Source: Trametopsis cervina
Taxonomy: Eukaryota; Basidiomycota; Agaricomycetes; Polyporales; Irpicaceae
Direction: 5' to 3'
NCBI GenBank assembly: GCA_022385755.1
Contig: MU278356.1
Location: forward strand, 403,958-467,957
DNA length: 64,000 nucleotides
Below are positions 24,903 to 37,972 of this stretch, one piece after another. The translations under genes and the position numbers were made by a program. Under the pieces are notes generated by a model, which ran no database searches, had not been told where the DNA came from, and was given only the letters and a program-made list of their open reading frames with translations. The number at the start of each line of letters is the position of its first letter. Positions within the stretch are counted from its first letter, which is position 1.

Positions 24903-27900
24903 CTATGCGACTGCCTCTCTCCACTCGCCCTCTCCACCCGCGCGTTCCCAGAAAGTTTTCCCAGACTCCGTAGGAGCAATGTACCCTGCGCGGATGACGA
25001 AGTCACCAAAATGCTCGCCATCTAGGCGCTCGAGCGCGTAGCGCTTGATCATAGGCTTCAAGATTGCGAGGATCTCCGGCTCCGAAACCGCGTCTGAAGC
25101 GTGGCTGGATAAGTACGAGATTTCAAACGGATATAGAAGAATGGTTACCTCTGTAGACTTTGTTGAGTCTCTGGCCGTGGTATCCACCCCCAAGGAGCAT
25201 CATGTAGGACCCTGGCGCTTTCCCAACGAAAGCCACCTCTGTATAACGTAGTCCGCAGTCAGTAAAACATTTAAACGGAAGTACAAACACAAACCTGCAA
25301 GCCACGGCCTTGCACATCCATTAGGGCAACCAGTCATACGCATGACAATGCTGTCGTTCCGTAGACCATTCTCCTCGCAAATTTTCTCCACCTTGTCAAT
25401 CAAGATGGGCAAATACTATGAAAACATGAATACTCCTGACTCAGGTGACGAAACAGTATCACTTACACGCTCCGACTCTGCCATGGCGAGACCGCATGTC
25501 GGAAAGGCGACGCAAGCGGAAGAAGACAGCCGCAAGCCAGTGTAGTTCAGGTTGTCCAGCTTAAACTTCGCCAGCAGCTCCTTGACGAGGGGAACGTCCG
25601 CAGCAGGGATATCGCTGATAATAAGATGTTGGTTGGTTGTAAGGCGGAAAGTTCCCTTATGTATCTTCGCAATCTCGCGGAGGCAACTCTTGAAGTTGGC
25701 ATTGGGCTCATCCTGTACTCGACCGTTTTCGATGAAAGCCGAGAAATGGTGCAGACCATCATCGCTTTGAATCCAACCGAAGTCGTCGATATTGCGATCG
25801 AATGTGAAGGGGCGTGCAGGCTGGAGTTTGTAGCCGAGGAGCTTCTCAACTTCGCCTTTGAAGACTTCAAGGCCCATCCGGTCGATAGTATATTTCAGAC
25901 GCGCGTTCTGATTATTGATGTCAATTGCTTGCCCTGTAAATGCAGACTTTGCTCAGACATACCTTACGGCTGGATGGAGGGAAAACGATCAGAGTATGAA
26001 CACGGAGCAATAGATTGGCAAACTCACTCCTGACGGTTTCCATTATCCCTCTGCACCAACATGATCTTCTCAGCGACGTCACACCCTTGTGCAACGGTAC
26101 AGAACCCAAGTATGCTACCCGCACGCGGGTACGTCTTCTTATTTCCATGTGTGACACCCATACCGCCTCCAGCCGCGACATTGAAACCTGCCAGCTCTCC
26201 CTCCTCGTCTACAATGGCGATGAATCCGACATCGTTGGAGAAGACGTCGACGTCGTTCTGAGGCGGGACTACAACTGCTATCTTGAACTGTATGGATGGT
26301 AGATGAGAACTCCCGACTTTCACGCTCTGAAGCGTTATGACTGACCTTGCGAGGAAGATAAAACTCTCCGTACAGCGGCTCGACGTCCTTGACGGCGTCG
26401 CCGGCGACCAACTTCTTGTCCAGCCAAATTTCGTGATACGCCGAGGTGCGCGGGATAAGATGCGAGCTGACAGCGTTCGCGAACTCGTACGTTTGCCGGT
26501 GAATTTTAGAACGCGTCGGTAAAGAGGTTGTAGTGACGTTCCTGTTCACGTCCCCACAAGCCGCCAGCGTGTCCAACAACGCCCGGTTGATGTCCTGAAT
26601 GGCCTTCTTGAGGTGGCGCTTGATCACGCCGTGGAACTGGAAAGTCTGACGGGTGGTGATCTTTAACGTGCCGTTACCGTGCTCGTCAGCGATCTGGTCC
26701 ATTACGAGCCACTGCTCAGGGGAGCAGACACCGCCGGGCATGCGCACACGAATCATGAAGGCGTATGCCGGTTCGACTCCCTGTGCTTGCCTCTCGTCGC
26801 GGATATCGCGGTCGTCTTGCTGGTAGATACCGTGGAACTTGGTGAGCTGAGTGTCGCTGGCTGCGAGGGCACCGGTAGTGAGATCCTGTAAACCCTCGGC
26901 GATGGTACCACGGAGGTATTGCGATGCGGCCTTGATGTGCTCGTTGGTAATGGGCTCAGGCTCCGCTTCGTTCACTTCCACGGCGTCAACGCCCAATACC
27001 TTCCACACAAGCGGCTCCCAGACCTTGTACCCAGTCTCGGGGCCATCTGCATCCTGATCATCGCCTAAGCCAACCTCCGCGACACGTTCACCACCGAGTT
27101 GAGCCAGACGAGCGTCGAGGTCTTTGCCAGCCTTGTTGTAATAGTGCGCATCCTCTGGTCTGGGCCAGTAGTGGCTGTCTCCCATGGCAAAGACGGTGAA
27201 CTTCAGTCTTTCGAATGGCTTCTCGCCACGAGAGGCGGCGGCATTGACGGCCTTGAAGAACGTCCTCCCGTTCTGCGGAAATTCACCCTGACCGGCAACG
27301 GACGTGACGAACGCGACATATTCCTCCTTTGCGAGGTCCTCCAGCGAAATACTGTCCATCGTGGAGACTGTGGTCGACAAGCCGCGCATCTTACCACGGG
27401 TAGCAAGTCTTCGCGCAACCTTCTCGGCCTTGCCCCCATCAGAGGCGTACAGAACAAGCAGAGGAGGCGCGTCGATGGCAGTGAGCAGTTCCTGGTAGGA
27501 TTGCTGGGCACGTTTGCGTCTCGCCTCTTTCACGCTCTCACCCAAGCTACCAACAATCTCTGACGCTAGTTCGGGCTTGGAGCGCACCAACTGCGACAGA
27601 TGATTCTGTCTGTCGAGGAACTGCTGCAAGTCGTTCTTAACGGCATCCGAGTCGAGTGAGAAAGGCTCTTTGCCTTGGGCCTCCTTCGACGGGTCCCAAC
27701 GGTACAGCGGCCAGTAACCAGCGTCGACTGCGAGCTTTGTCTCCTTCAGTACCTCTAGGGCAGGTGTATCCTCAGACTGGTAGGGGAGGTAGGCCAGAAC
27801 AACTGACGGGCCGTCAAACTTGTCCGCCTCTACGAGGGCTTGGAGAACCTGAGCATAGGAAGAGTAAACAGCAACGCTGGCAACGTAGACGTCGCCGTGA

Positions 27901-29507
27901 TTCATCGCATACAGTCCGACGTCCTGCTTCCGCCGAGAAGGGTCAGCAACGTTTCGAGACGAGTAAGGGGTAGTGTCCAGAACGAGAACATTCACGTTGA
28001 GACGCGAAGCAATGGCGTGGTGTAGCCCAGATGCACCAAGGTCATAACTCCAAGCGTCTGAGCCAACAATCCAGCGGGAGAGTGAGGGAAGGTGTGCTTG
28101 TAGAGATAGGATGCGCTCAATGGCAGGATTGGAAGCGTCCTCAGACTGCAAAGCCTTGATAATTGCTTCACCAAGTCGGCCGCTCTTCGCGGGATCGTTC
28201 CTGGCGAGCAGCCACTGGCTGAGAAGCTGGTGGAGCTCGGGTGAGATGAAGCTTTGCAAAAGATCCTTCACTGCGTCGGTGAGGTCGTTCCGTTGTTCCA
28301 GCTCTCCACGTATGCGCCCGAGTGCGAACTCCGGCGTGGTCGCTAGTTGACCTTGTGAGGGGACAAGATCCGGCGAGTTCGATATCTCAAGTCGCTCGCC
28401 GAAGAGCTGAGAGAGTATCTTCAGGTACGAGGACTCGTGTTTAGGCATGTGAGGGACTTCTGCAGCTGCCTTCGTCGGTGCCGGTGACAGGCCACCGAAG
28501 CGAAGGCGAGTAGCGGGCGGCTCGGACTGCGCACGCTCGAGCAGCTTCGTAACATCGGCGGGTTGCAGAGAGGTGCCATCATCGAGGATGGCGCTGTGGA
28601 TAACGGGGAATTGCTTGCGTTCGCTTTGTTGTACAGCGCCGACAACGTCCAGGTACAGGGGCGTCCACTTTGTTGACCACTTTGCCACCTGCTCGACGAC
28701 TATGATTCGTGAAACGGAGGAAGGGATGTACCTCAGCAGCTCATGGGAAGGAAGGGGGTTGAGTAGCGAGAGCTCGATGAACGCGATGCCTTCTACGACA
28801 AAGTCGATGCTCAGTCGGCCAAGTGTGAAGATGACGGTATGGGGGGAAGGCGATCCTCTCTCGGTGAGGGCCTGTAGAGGACGCTTGACGAGCTGCGCCG
28901 TAGAGATCGCCGCTGCGATGTATGACTGGTACAAAGCAGGCGTGTACTGTTCAGACGGGAGAATGTGGCCGTTCACAATAGCATGGCTCTCTGCCAGGAG
29001 AAATGGGAGTACGCCACCTTCCTCAACCTCCTCGACCTCTTCCTCGACCATCGCAAAAGCATGGAGCACCGGCTTGCGTTCCAGTCTCGCTAACCTCGAA
29101 GCAAGCAGAGCATTATCGTGGGCCTCTTGCGCTGTGCGGGAGTAGAGAACAAATGGTATAGATGACCGGAGAACAAGTACATCTGACAGGTCGTCTTCGA
29201 CAGCTATGTGGAGGACGAGAGGTGTGTTGGCGAGTTCGGTGAGGTGCACGACTAGTCTATTGAGGAGCTGCGGGTGAGAGGTAGCAGTGTAAGAGATGAG
29301 GCTTTCAGAGGAGTGCCGAAGAAGAGTCGGGCCCGGATCTGCACCGAATGGAAGACTGTAAAATGGCTTCGAGTTTGTATCGGATAGTTGCCGGATTGCG
29401 CCTGCGAAACTCGACTGAGCAGGGAGTGTTGGTGCTGAATCGACGACGACGTCTGAGGATATGTACGCGACCCTGGCGACCGCAGAGGGAGAGGGAATGA
29501 CTGGCAT
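24903..29507 (-). CDS. MET5: Sulfite reductase (NADPH) hemoprotein, beta subunit
   Basis: Reduces sulfite to sulfide in cysteine and methionine synthesis, together with the flavoprotein MET10. I read six exons: 26346-29507, 26035-26287, 25467-25933, 25295-25415, 25149-25238 and 24903-25093. Order of domains is an N-terminal pyruvate-oxidoreductase-like region ([40 protein letters not shown]), a flavodoxin-like domain ([36 protein letters not shown]), then two sulfite-reductase half domains ([34 protein letters not shown]). The siroheme/4Fe-4S cysteines are in [17 protein letters not shown] and [12 protein letters not shown]. The start [13 protein letters not shown] at 29507 was preferred: the frame stays open upstream to 29882, but an intron-like TTTTCTTGTAG lies just before this ATG, suggesting a 5'-UTR intron, and the upstream residues are not protein-like. 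Confidence 0.95.
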
Positions 29508-31338
29508 GTCTGAGACTACAAGAAAAAGCGAATGAGCATATGCCTGACAATTGCAGTGGCTGATATAATCAGAGCAAGGCGATACGTCCGTCAGGCGGCA
29601 CCCACTTGCACCCATATTTATTTCATATATCACCGCCGGACAGATGCTGTCTATCACCGAATTAGAGAACTCACATATTGACTCTCCTGATATGGCCCCG
29701 CGATGAAGTGAGAATGTGCGGTCAGTGGTCAGCGACGGAAAGAGGGGGGTACATGGGGCTTTTGCAGCAGGGGCCGGAGGGTATATACAAAACGACCGTA
29801 ATTCGGAATTCGGAGGATATGGGAATGCTTGCTGAGAGATGCATTCGTGCGTGAATTCTGCAAAATGACTAGCAAAAGTCAAGAATCAGCGCAATCAGTG
29901 CGCCATTTGTTTGGTCGCTCTCTCGGGCTTTGTTTGGCTCAGCGCTAGAATTATTACCCCAGCCACAGTTGTACATTCACTCATTACAGTACTGCACTGG
30001 TTTATTACTAGACATCCCTCTCCGCCGCCAGCTTTATGATCCAGCGGCTCGTGTCGTCTCGGGACATCAGCTGCTCAAGCGACAGAGCGATGGCGCCCCT
30101 GATAACCCCGAGGCATGACTGACATGCGCGTCAGTGTCTGGGACAAACGTTGCGACAAGTTTCTCACCCCCGCGCCGCAATGGCATGCAAAGGGCTGACT
30201 CATTTCCCACTCTGTGCTGGGGTAGAAGAATGTGACTGCACAGCAATCAATCCTCTTGTCAGCAAACGCCTGCTTCAGGCCGGAATGAAGAAAGCTTGCG
30301 CACTCTCGTCGCCTTCTGCGATCGTTCTCGTAGCGCGCACATGCCATTCGGACGGATTATCAGAGGACATGTCCCAGACGGTGTTTGGATCACAAGAGTG
30401 GTTGGCTATAAGATGCTGAGCTACACACAGAGGATTCGGAAATGGTGGGACGCACTGTATATGAGGTCAGAGTCGAGTTGCAAATTGTCGTGATCTGCAG
30501 GACCACACTGTAGTGTCGCGTAATTGCGAGCCACGGACGGAATTCCTGTGATAGGAGCAAGCATGTCGCCAGTCTCGAACCGCTGCGTACGATCTGCTTC
30601 AGATCAGCCTACAGTCGAGTGTGATGACACGAACCTCCTTTGTTTTCAGCGATGTTGCGTAGTCTCCAAAACCCTTCGCTACGATGAACGAATAAGGGCG
30701 GCTCAAGGGCTGGTACGACATAGAAAGGGTTAGCTGTAGTATTTGAACTGTTCAAGTGGCATGTCGTTGTCGACGTTATAGCATGCAGTGTTGTCCGCAT
30801 GGAAGCAATTGCGGCTGCTTGGACTTGGCAAAGGCCGATTAATCCGGCTGGTAGTCTAACCTCAGAAACTCGTGCCTGGTGGCTGTAGGGGCACCTTACA
30901 GGCCAAATTTACAACACCTATACCGTGGACAAATAGTGGTAGTAATAGAGATTACTCCAGCACCTGCCAGCGAGAGTCAGTAGAGACGGAATCACGTAAG
31001 GACTGGCCTGTGTTTCCGCTTTGATCACGACAGCTGAGAATGATAGTGAAGCGCGAGTCGATATGGGAAGTACGTTGCAAGTGCATATATACAGTACTCT
31101 GTCATTGCTAGTGTGAATGTTGGCGAGACAACACAAAGCAGTTGACTCAAGACGCCTTCTCAAACCGGAATGTAGCTCGGACGTAGCCGAGATACACCAA
31201 GCTGGGTTTGAACCTTATTCAATAACGATCCACGAAACACACCGGGCGTCTTCAGACGCCTTCCACCGCCAACATCAAGACACCCGCTTTCGCCGCCGTC
31301 CTCGTCGTCCTCACTCTTTTCGACACCCTCGATCAGCA
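29508..31338. other. Large divergent intergenic region, no supported gene
   Basis: 1.8 kb between MET5 and the eL30 gene. The MET5-proximal part likely carries its 5' leader and a leader intron. Short frames on both strands (for example around 30075-30419) show no family features, and I see no tRNA or repeat. It is long for this window. Confidence 0.5.
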
Positions 31339-31885
31339 ATGGCCCCCACCAAAAAGTCCAAGGCTACCAAGTCCACCGAGTCCATTGCGTCTCGTCTTGC
31401 ACTCGTCGTCAAGTCGGGCAAGTACGAGCTGGGGTACAAATCTGCTCTCAAGCAGATGCGTAACGGCAAAGGTCAGTATCGTTTCACAGCAGACTCTACT
31501 CCCCGGGGGCTGGAGCGTGAGGCTGAGAAGGTCCCTTGAGCTGACGAGCATTACCTCCCTTTTCCCTCTTTTCTTTGTCAATCCACCCTGAACGGGATGT
31601 TTTGTCGTGCGTGTAGCGAAACTCGTCTTGATTGCCGGCAACTGCCCCCCTCTCCGCAAGTCTGAGCTGGAGTACTACGCCATGCTCTCGAAGACTTCGG
31701 TACACCACTTTGCTGGTACCAACGTTGCCCTCGGTACCGCCGCTGGAAAGCTATTCCGCGTCGGGTGAGTTATTTTGTCGTGCCTGCTGGTGGAGAATAT
31801 CGCTCATACGCCTTGCAGTGTCATGACCGTTCTTGACCAGGGTGACAGTGATCTCCTGACGGTAGCTGAGGGTGCTGCCCAGTAA
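31339..31885 (+). CDS. RPL30: 60S ribosomal protein eL30
   Basis: A small component of the large ribosomal subunit of the L7Ae/L30e RNA-binding family. Three exons, 31339-31471, 31617-31764 and 31819-31885, give 115 residues, the usual eukaryotic length. Signatures are [60 protein letters not shown] and the acidic tail [14 protein letters not shown]. The 145-nt first intron is long for this genome, as is common in ribosomal protein genes. The leader is pyrimidine-rich (CGCCGTCCTCGTCGTCCTC near 31300), as in highly expressed translation genes. In yeast this protein regulates its own splicing; I see no proof of that here. Confidence 0.96.
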
Positions 31886-32074
31886 AATATGGCTTTCATA
31901 TGTTCGCTGTAGGGTATCTAATGGTGCGACAACTTTGTATGAACAATGATCACAGATCGCGACTGTTGCTGCCACAATTATATCATGAGTAACGATATCA
32001 GAATTAATATGCATGCTGAAAACTCTTTTCGTATTGCATAGCCGCACAGAATACATGGTATATGCTTGCTACGT

Positions 32075-33812
32075 TCACAGCAACGCCGGAGACATTTCTA
32101 TGATCGCTTTCGGCCCCTTCTCAGTATAGTCACTTTTAGAGACGAAATTCTTCCCGCTTGAGTCGTTTATGAATGTGATCTGCGGAAAGTTAAGTATGAT
32201 CCAAGTCAGCTACGTTGTTAGCTCACCTTCGCAATGACGCTCGCCCCCAAAAATGAAGCCAGACCGTCGCCCTTCTCTCTATATTCCGCAAAGTAATCGG
32301 GCACCTTCAGGACTCTGACACCCTTGGGCTGCACCTCGTTTTGCTGGTCAGCCGTGCCCAGGATGAATGGGGCGAGTCGAGTTTGTAAAGCGGGCCCAAG
32401 ACCTAGGAAGTGAGAGAAGCTTGGTCAATACAGCATTCTACGATAAATCACCCCATTTACCTTTGATACAATTAGTGAGTTCGCCAGTAACAAATAAACC
32501 TTGATAGATGTACTGCCTCGCATCCACTTCTGTGAGGCCGACGGCATGGCCCACTGCGTTGTGCAAAGGCATAACACTCTCCAGGCCCCTTGTTTTTGCA
32601 GGCAATCCCGGTATCGTCTGCAGTAGGCTGGGGTCGAACAGTGGTTCGCAAAATCTATGCCTCTCTTTCCCAATTGTCAGGCTCTTGCCCTTGAACTCCA
32701 ATGTAACCAAGTCCAAAGCTTCAATTTCCTTCGCCCGAGCTTGCTCTGCGGCAGTAGCCTTTTGATTAGCTCGTTTCTTCATACCACTCTCGATCACAGC
32801 CTTTTCTTTGCCTGCCACGACGACTGCGGCAATGTCCGTCACACCTTCTTCCTCGATATCAGCAGCTTCTCCCTCAGCGAGGACCTTGACCAGTCCTTCC
32901 CTCCAGATCTGGCGGGCAACCTGCACCAGCGCTGATTGAAGGGCTTGGGAGTCGAGCGGATCATCTGTAGGCGACAGGGATGAGAGTAGTCCTTGATTGG
33001 AAAGGAGCAGATGTGCGAGATAATATTCGCAGTCCGCTATGCCGTAGTCGACGGTAACATGGGCACCACGGACTAAGACGTTGTCATGTATAGGATAGAT
33101 GTCGGTGTGATTCTGACCTATGTCGACCACCACTCCGCTAAGGTCGTTCCCGATGATAGCAGAGTAGAATTGGGCCATGGGACGCTCCAGTACGGAGAAT
33201 CCGGCGACGTTGAAGCGTTCGAAGAACATTTGGCATATACGCTCGTAAGTACTCCGCGAAAGGCCAGGGGTGAAGGAGAGTAGCACGGGAGACTCCATCT
33301 GGACACGTCTCAGACGGAGTTGGCTGAAGAGGACATGCTTCCTGTACGAAGGTAGAAACACAGTAAAATTCATAACTCAGCAGTGCCGAGTCACACTCAT
33401 TGACGCACCATAGAGCCTCCGCTTGCGTGTAATCACTGACGTCTCCATCAGCAAATGGCCAGTACACGCTAAGATCCTGACCAGCTGCCAATGCTTCATC
33501 CAACTGCGCGCCGACAAGGTAGTCGGTCACCTTCGCGTCCAGCTCCGGGAGCTTCGAACTAGAGGCTATTGTTTCCCCTTTGGCATCAACATTCGACTGG
33601 CCTTCCACATAGGGAGCCTTACGTAGCCCGACGCGTGCAGATAATTCCTATTCTCCAGATTAGCCACCGACAAGGAATGACACTTCCCTGGATGTGGCAC
33701 TCACCACGTCCGGTGTCTTCAAAAGATCATGCAGCCCATGCCCTGCGCGTATAAGCGTCCTGCTGGTGTCGATGATAACGACGAGGGAGTCGCGAAAAGA
33801 GTTGCTACTCAT
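32075..33812 (-). CDS. ARP9: Actin-related protein ARP9 (SWI/SNF and RSC type)
   Basis: A nuclear actin-related protein that, with ARP7 in yeast, docks on the HSA helix of chromatin-remodelling ATPases. The start is MSSNSFRDSLVVIIDTSRTL at 33812. Actin-fold blocks follow: SPVLLSFTPGLSRSTYERIC, SVLERPMAQFYSAIIGNDLS, then VVVDIGQNHTDIYPIHDNVL in place of the actin phosphate-2 loop, as in ARP9 rather than canonical actin. An ARP9-type insert follows, charged and rich in Glu/Lys (KKRANQKATAAEQARAKEIE). The C-terminus shows VLKVPDYFAEYREKGDGLAS and SKSDYTEKGPKAIIEMSPAL, the late family signature. At least four introns are present. It is divergent from SEN2, with only about 136 bp between the two starts. 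Confidence 0.85.
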
Positions 33813-33948
33813 TTTATGGTGACCGCGGCTGAACACGCCCTCTAACGCCCGGGAGCACCAAGTGATCGAGAGGAGACTCGGAGTCCATCTCTCTTTATCT
33901 TTCCTCATACCGAGCCGACTTATTTTCGCGTTCTTCAACTGCCTCAGT
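33813..33948. promoter_or_regulatory. Short shared promoter between ARP9 and SEN2
   Basis: Only 136 bp separate the two divergent start codons, so leaders and promoter elements of both genes must overlap or be very compact. I recognise no specific factor site. Confidence 0.5.
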
Positions 33949-35369
33949 ATGTCTCTAATAGGGCCGCCGCAGAGAGGGACACAAGGCAAAGGAGGCCCCA
34001 GACGTCAAGAGAATAACAAAATATATGCCTATCCAATACCTCTCTTATTCAGGCCTCCGACAGAGCACAGACACTGGTCACCACACCGCGTCTTGGGACT
34101 GTTCGGAATCTCCGGCATCTCAATTGAAAATCCCCATTGTGAGGGTGTATTCGATCTCGCAACGAAGTCTATATGGGTCACAAATCAGAAGGACGCAATG
34201 ATCCTCTGGAGGAGAGGGTTTTTCGGCAAAGGTGACTTGTCTAGGAGTGAACCTTCCTGGTATACGAGACAGATCAACGCGCACAAAGCTGCTGGGAAAT
34301 GTGAGCATTTCCGATATTCGTGGATATGTTGACCGTTGACCTTATGCAAGCACTCACCTCTGAAGAAATTCGGGAAAAACGGCGAGCGGAGCGGAAACAG
34401 TTCAAACTCGACCGCGCAAGAGCAATGGCGGAGGCAGCCGCAGAAGCAGAAGCCGCCTTTGCTGAGGGTCGACAGGCTTCGGTTGTGGCTATCCCCTCCG
34501 GTGCTACATGGAAAGCTCAGCATACCTCGGTGACTGATACGTCCGAGCCTGTATTGCAAGCGGCTACAGACGTGACAGAGGAGGATGCTGAAGAAGTAGA
34601 ATCACTGGATGACGTTGAACATCTTCAGCTTACATTGCAAGAGACCTTTTTCTTGCTATGGAACTTTGACTGTCTCACAGTCCTAAATCCCTTATCTGTG
34701 GGTCTCCTAATCACCCTCAATCTTGGAGTCTGACCGTGAGGGTGCCCTTAGCACGAACCGTTCAGTTTCAAAGAAACATGGACTACGTTCCAACAAGCCC
34801 ACTGGCCTCCAGGACCTCAAGCGGCGCTCTCTGCTATATTTTCCGACCGCTTCGACAATCCGTTTCTCGTCAATTATGTCGCATATCATTACTATCGTTC
34901 TCTTGGCTGGGTCGTCAAAGGCGGAATCAAATTCTGCGTTGACCTGTTGCTCTACAAGCGCGGTCCAGTGTTCCAGCATGCGGAGTAGGTCCTCAAATAA
35001 CGTAGTTTTGTGAGGTATACTCATGAAAATGATCATAGGTTCGCTATCGTCGTTGTACCAGAATATGAGGACCCTGAAGATAAGAAAACCTCGCCATTCA
35101 TGTTGAACAACTCGGAGCCGTTCACCTGGTCGTGGCTCAGCACGATAAATCGTGTTAACGCGCAGGTCCAAAAGGTATGTAGTCACGAACGCTTCCACGG
35201 GTGGTATTTACAAACGATTTATGGCCAGACCTTGATTTTGACCTACGTTACCATCCCTGCACGCTCGAGAATTAATCCTGCATTAACTTCATCCCCCGCT
35301 TGCCTAGCGCACTATTCTGTGCGGGACGTCGTGCTACGGCGATTTATACCAGCGCGGATGCGCGACTAG
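33949..35369 (+). CDS. SEN2: tRNA-splicing endonuclease catalytic subunit SEN2
   Basis: One of the two nucleases of the SEN complex; SEN2 cuts the 5' splice site of intron-containing pre-tRNAs. Exons 33949-34300, 34351-34697, 34752-34984, 35039-35174 and 35229-35369 sum to 403 codons in one frame. The N-terminal signature is [20 protein letters not shown] then [16 protein letters not shown] charged helix follows ([20 protein letters not shown]). The C-terminal catalytic domain has [20 protein letters not shown], then [13 protein letters not shown] with the catalytic His, and VNAQVQKTLILTYV with the catalytic Lys; the Tyr lies in HYYRSLGW. The tail ends [10 protein letters not shown], typical of SEN2. 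All three active-site residues are intact, so the protein should be functional. Confidence 0.94.
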
Positions 35370-36060
35370 GTACAGGGCGATGGGCTGCACTGTATGATTA
35401 TCACATTACCAGCCATCGTGCTGAATGATATACAAGGAGGAAATACTTACTCGATAGCGTCTCAATACTGTAAGATGTTGCCCATGGATCTTCGGTCGAG
35501 TATACGCCTGCCGGCACCGAGCTATCGGATAAATCGCAACTGAGACATGAATTCGGCTGCTTGGCGACCAGTAGTTGTGGATGGATCGCTATGACCTATA
35601 CAATAGTCTTCCTTTCCCGCACGCAAAGGAACGCACTAAACGCGGCGGCAAATATCTCAGTGAACAAGCAAACTCCTTGAAGTCAGATCTTGCAGAGCGA
35701 CTCCACCCATTCGTATTGCGATAAAGAAAATAAGGTTACATGAATGCACAAGCGTCCCTAGACTACACCGTTTTATTGCTCTGCACCACTCTGTTCCGAC
35801 GGACCTCTGCACACCCGAGCACTACGTGGGCGTGGGTGCCAGGAACTGAGTCCAGTATACGGGGCCCAAAGAACTCGGCACGCTCAGGACCCAGGAGTGA
35901 GAGTAGGGCGACCCAATGAAGAGGACAGAAATGAATGAACGCGATGAGGTGGGATTGAACACTTCCGCAAATACCCATCAACTTCGCCAGACGCTGATAG
36001 GCACACCACGGGCACGCAAGTAGCTCAACATAGTGCGCATCGTGGGCCCCATAGTTTCGA
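35370..36060. other. Convergent intergenic region, no supported gene
   Basis: 690 bp between the SEN2 stop and the stop of the minus-strand THP3-type gene. A 72-codon minus-strand frame (35763-35981) is not protein-like. No repeat or RNA gene was seen. Confidence 0.5.
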
Positions 36061-37972
36061 TTATACCGCCCCTTTTATTTGAACTTTCCTATATTTCTCT
36101 TCGAATACTTGGGCGAGTGGCGAAAACGCTGGCTTGCAGTCTATGATGGTCTCCGTATCTGGACTGTTAGGGTTTTGGAAGAATGCTCCTCGATGCTCTT
36201 GCAAAAACTCGCGTGCTTGAGTGGACGTATCGAATCCAAGCTCTTTCTCTATGAATGTTAAAGGTATGGTTCGATATCTGACGAATGAGCCACAACAACG
36301 TCAATCACTTGGGCAAATTATATGAAGTCAGGAGACCTACGCTTTGGTTATTACTAACAAAGCCCGAACGCGTTCTCGGTTAATGAAGTGGTCCATGATG
36401 TAGGCCCCCATGTTGGGTGCGTTGAGATACAGATCAAAAAGAGCGTGATAGTTCCCGGTGGAGAGTGCTCGCTGCACCAGTAAGGCATGTTTGACCGCAG
36501 GATCCGACTTCTGTTTAGCTGTTAGTTGACCTACATATAAATTCAAATCTGACGATATTTATGAGAGATGTGAACTTGAGTGGAGGGTAAAACAATGTTA
36601 CCGCTTCTGTTACGCCCATGAATGAGCATCAAGATGCGGTAGGCGGTGAATTCCTCCGCTTTGCCTTGAATACCGAGATCATAGAGACCTCTGAGCATTG
36701 ATTGGCATTGATTATATTCCACGAGGTCGCCCTAGGAAAATATATAGTTAGAAAACGCACTCGTAAAGGCATAGACGTCAAAGTGGACGTACAACCTCGA
36801 GAGCCATTCTCGCATGTATCTCATACACCGTTACAGTAAAATTGTTCTTGATACGTTGTACCTATGAATGCAAAACGAAGACCGAAAGCAAGATTGTGCT
36901 GATCTGAGCTGTTACAGACAAAAAAGGACGAGTTACTCACGGTAAGATCCTGTCGCAAGCTCTTGAACTGAGAACAGATCCAGTTATAGTTAGTTTTCTC
37001 GCGCCAGCGCTTCTTCAACTCTGTTAGTGTCTCTTTAAGAACTTCAAGCGGACGAATTTGTTCTGGTTTCGGCTCCTACATTCAAAGGGGAGAGAGAGAG
37101 AGAGAGAGATGCAATTAAAGAGGAATTGAATATGCAAAATATCCATTGAGACTTACAGATGTCAATCGTAGATAATCCTTGAACTTCTCTCTGGATGTAC
37201 CAACAATTGTGAAGCGATCCCAGTTAGGTACGTCCTGTAGAGCAGACTCAGTAACAAACGTCTGGGTAATAAGCAAGATGACATACAGGATTGGCTTCTG
37301 GATCGTCGGGATTGAGTGTCCCTGGCGTAATAGATCGGGAGTGATTGTACTGAGAAGGGGGGTAGAAGGATAAAGAGGATGAAGGTGACTGAGTAGACTT
37401 TTGCCGTTCAATGTCGTGCTCGCGCTGAAAACGTGCGGCTCGACGACTTAAAGCTGCGTGGTCATTCGGATCTAGTGCATGAGTGGCCGAGTGCTTCCCT
37501 ATTACAAGTTTCTTGTGCTTTTTGTTAGTTGTGGTAGTATTTGCTGCCCAAGCGTTTGCTGTATCGTTACTTGGCAAGCACCGTTCGTTAGTGCGGAGAT
37601 CTAGCAGAGATCGGTCGAGGCGGAGAACTCACTGTTTGCGCTTTAACGGATTTGTGCTGTTGAGGTTCGGTACAGGCTTGGGTAGCAAACTCGAAGTGTA
37701 TGGGTATTCAGCATTGACGAACATGTCACGTAAGGAGTACCTCTGTAGCTGTACGCCATCCCAATCTGTGGTCCACAGTGTCTTGTTAACGAAGGAATCA
37801 GCTATTACTTTCCTTAGTTCCGCCTGCGCTTCTTCTCTGTTCCCATCCGTCATTTGGCCCAGACATCGAGCGACCCACTCCCTGCATGACGGCAGACGGT
37901 TAGTCAGTCGTGCATTGCAAAATACACATACACAACGCACTTCAATTGAGGAGGCCAACTTTCAGACGACAT
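36061..37972 (-). CDS. THP3: SAC3/GANP-family protein, THP3/LENG8 type
   Basis: A SAC3/PCI-fold protein; the yeast relative THP3 works with CSN12 in transcription elongation and pre-mRNA splicing. The start is at 37972 (MSSESWPPQLK), followed by EWVARCLGQMTDGNREEAQA, a low-complexity linker with a basic stretch (NKKHKKLVIGKHS), and LSRRAARFQREHDIERQ. The SAC3 region follows: KKRWREKTNYNWICSQFKSL, VQRIKNNFTVTVYEIHARMA, LVEYNQCQSMLRGLYDLGIQ, AYRILMLIHGRN. The C-terminal PCI part reads LGFDTSTQAREFLQEH and AQVFEEKYRKVQIKGAV, ending at 36061. At least seven introns are present; one contains an AG/CT dinucleotide run at 37090-37109. The family call is strong, but the choice between THP3 and other LENG8-like paralogues is inference. 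Confidence 0.85.
37090..37109. repeat. AG microsatellite inside an intron of the THP3-type gene
   Basis: A perfect run of ten AG units on the plus strand. Read on the coding strand it is a CT-rich tract next to the acceptor region of the intron. Confidence 0.85.

Noticed and set aside
29508..29882. Upstream in-frame extension of MET5
   Set aside because: An intron-like acceptor lies just before the ATG at 29507, and the upstream residues do not resemble the family N-terminus.
34707..35198. 163-codon minus-strand frame
   Set aside because: It lies antisense to the catalytic exons of SEN2, whose identity is certain.
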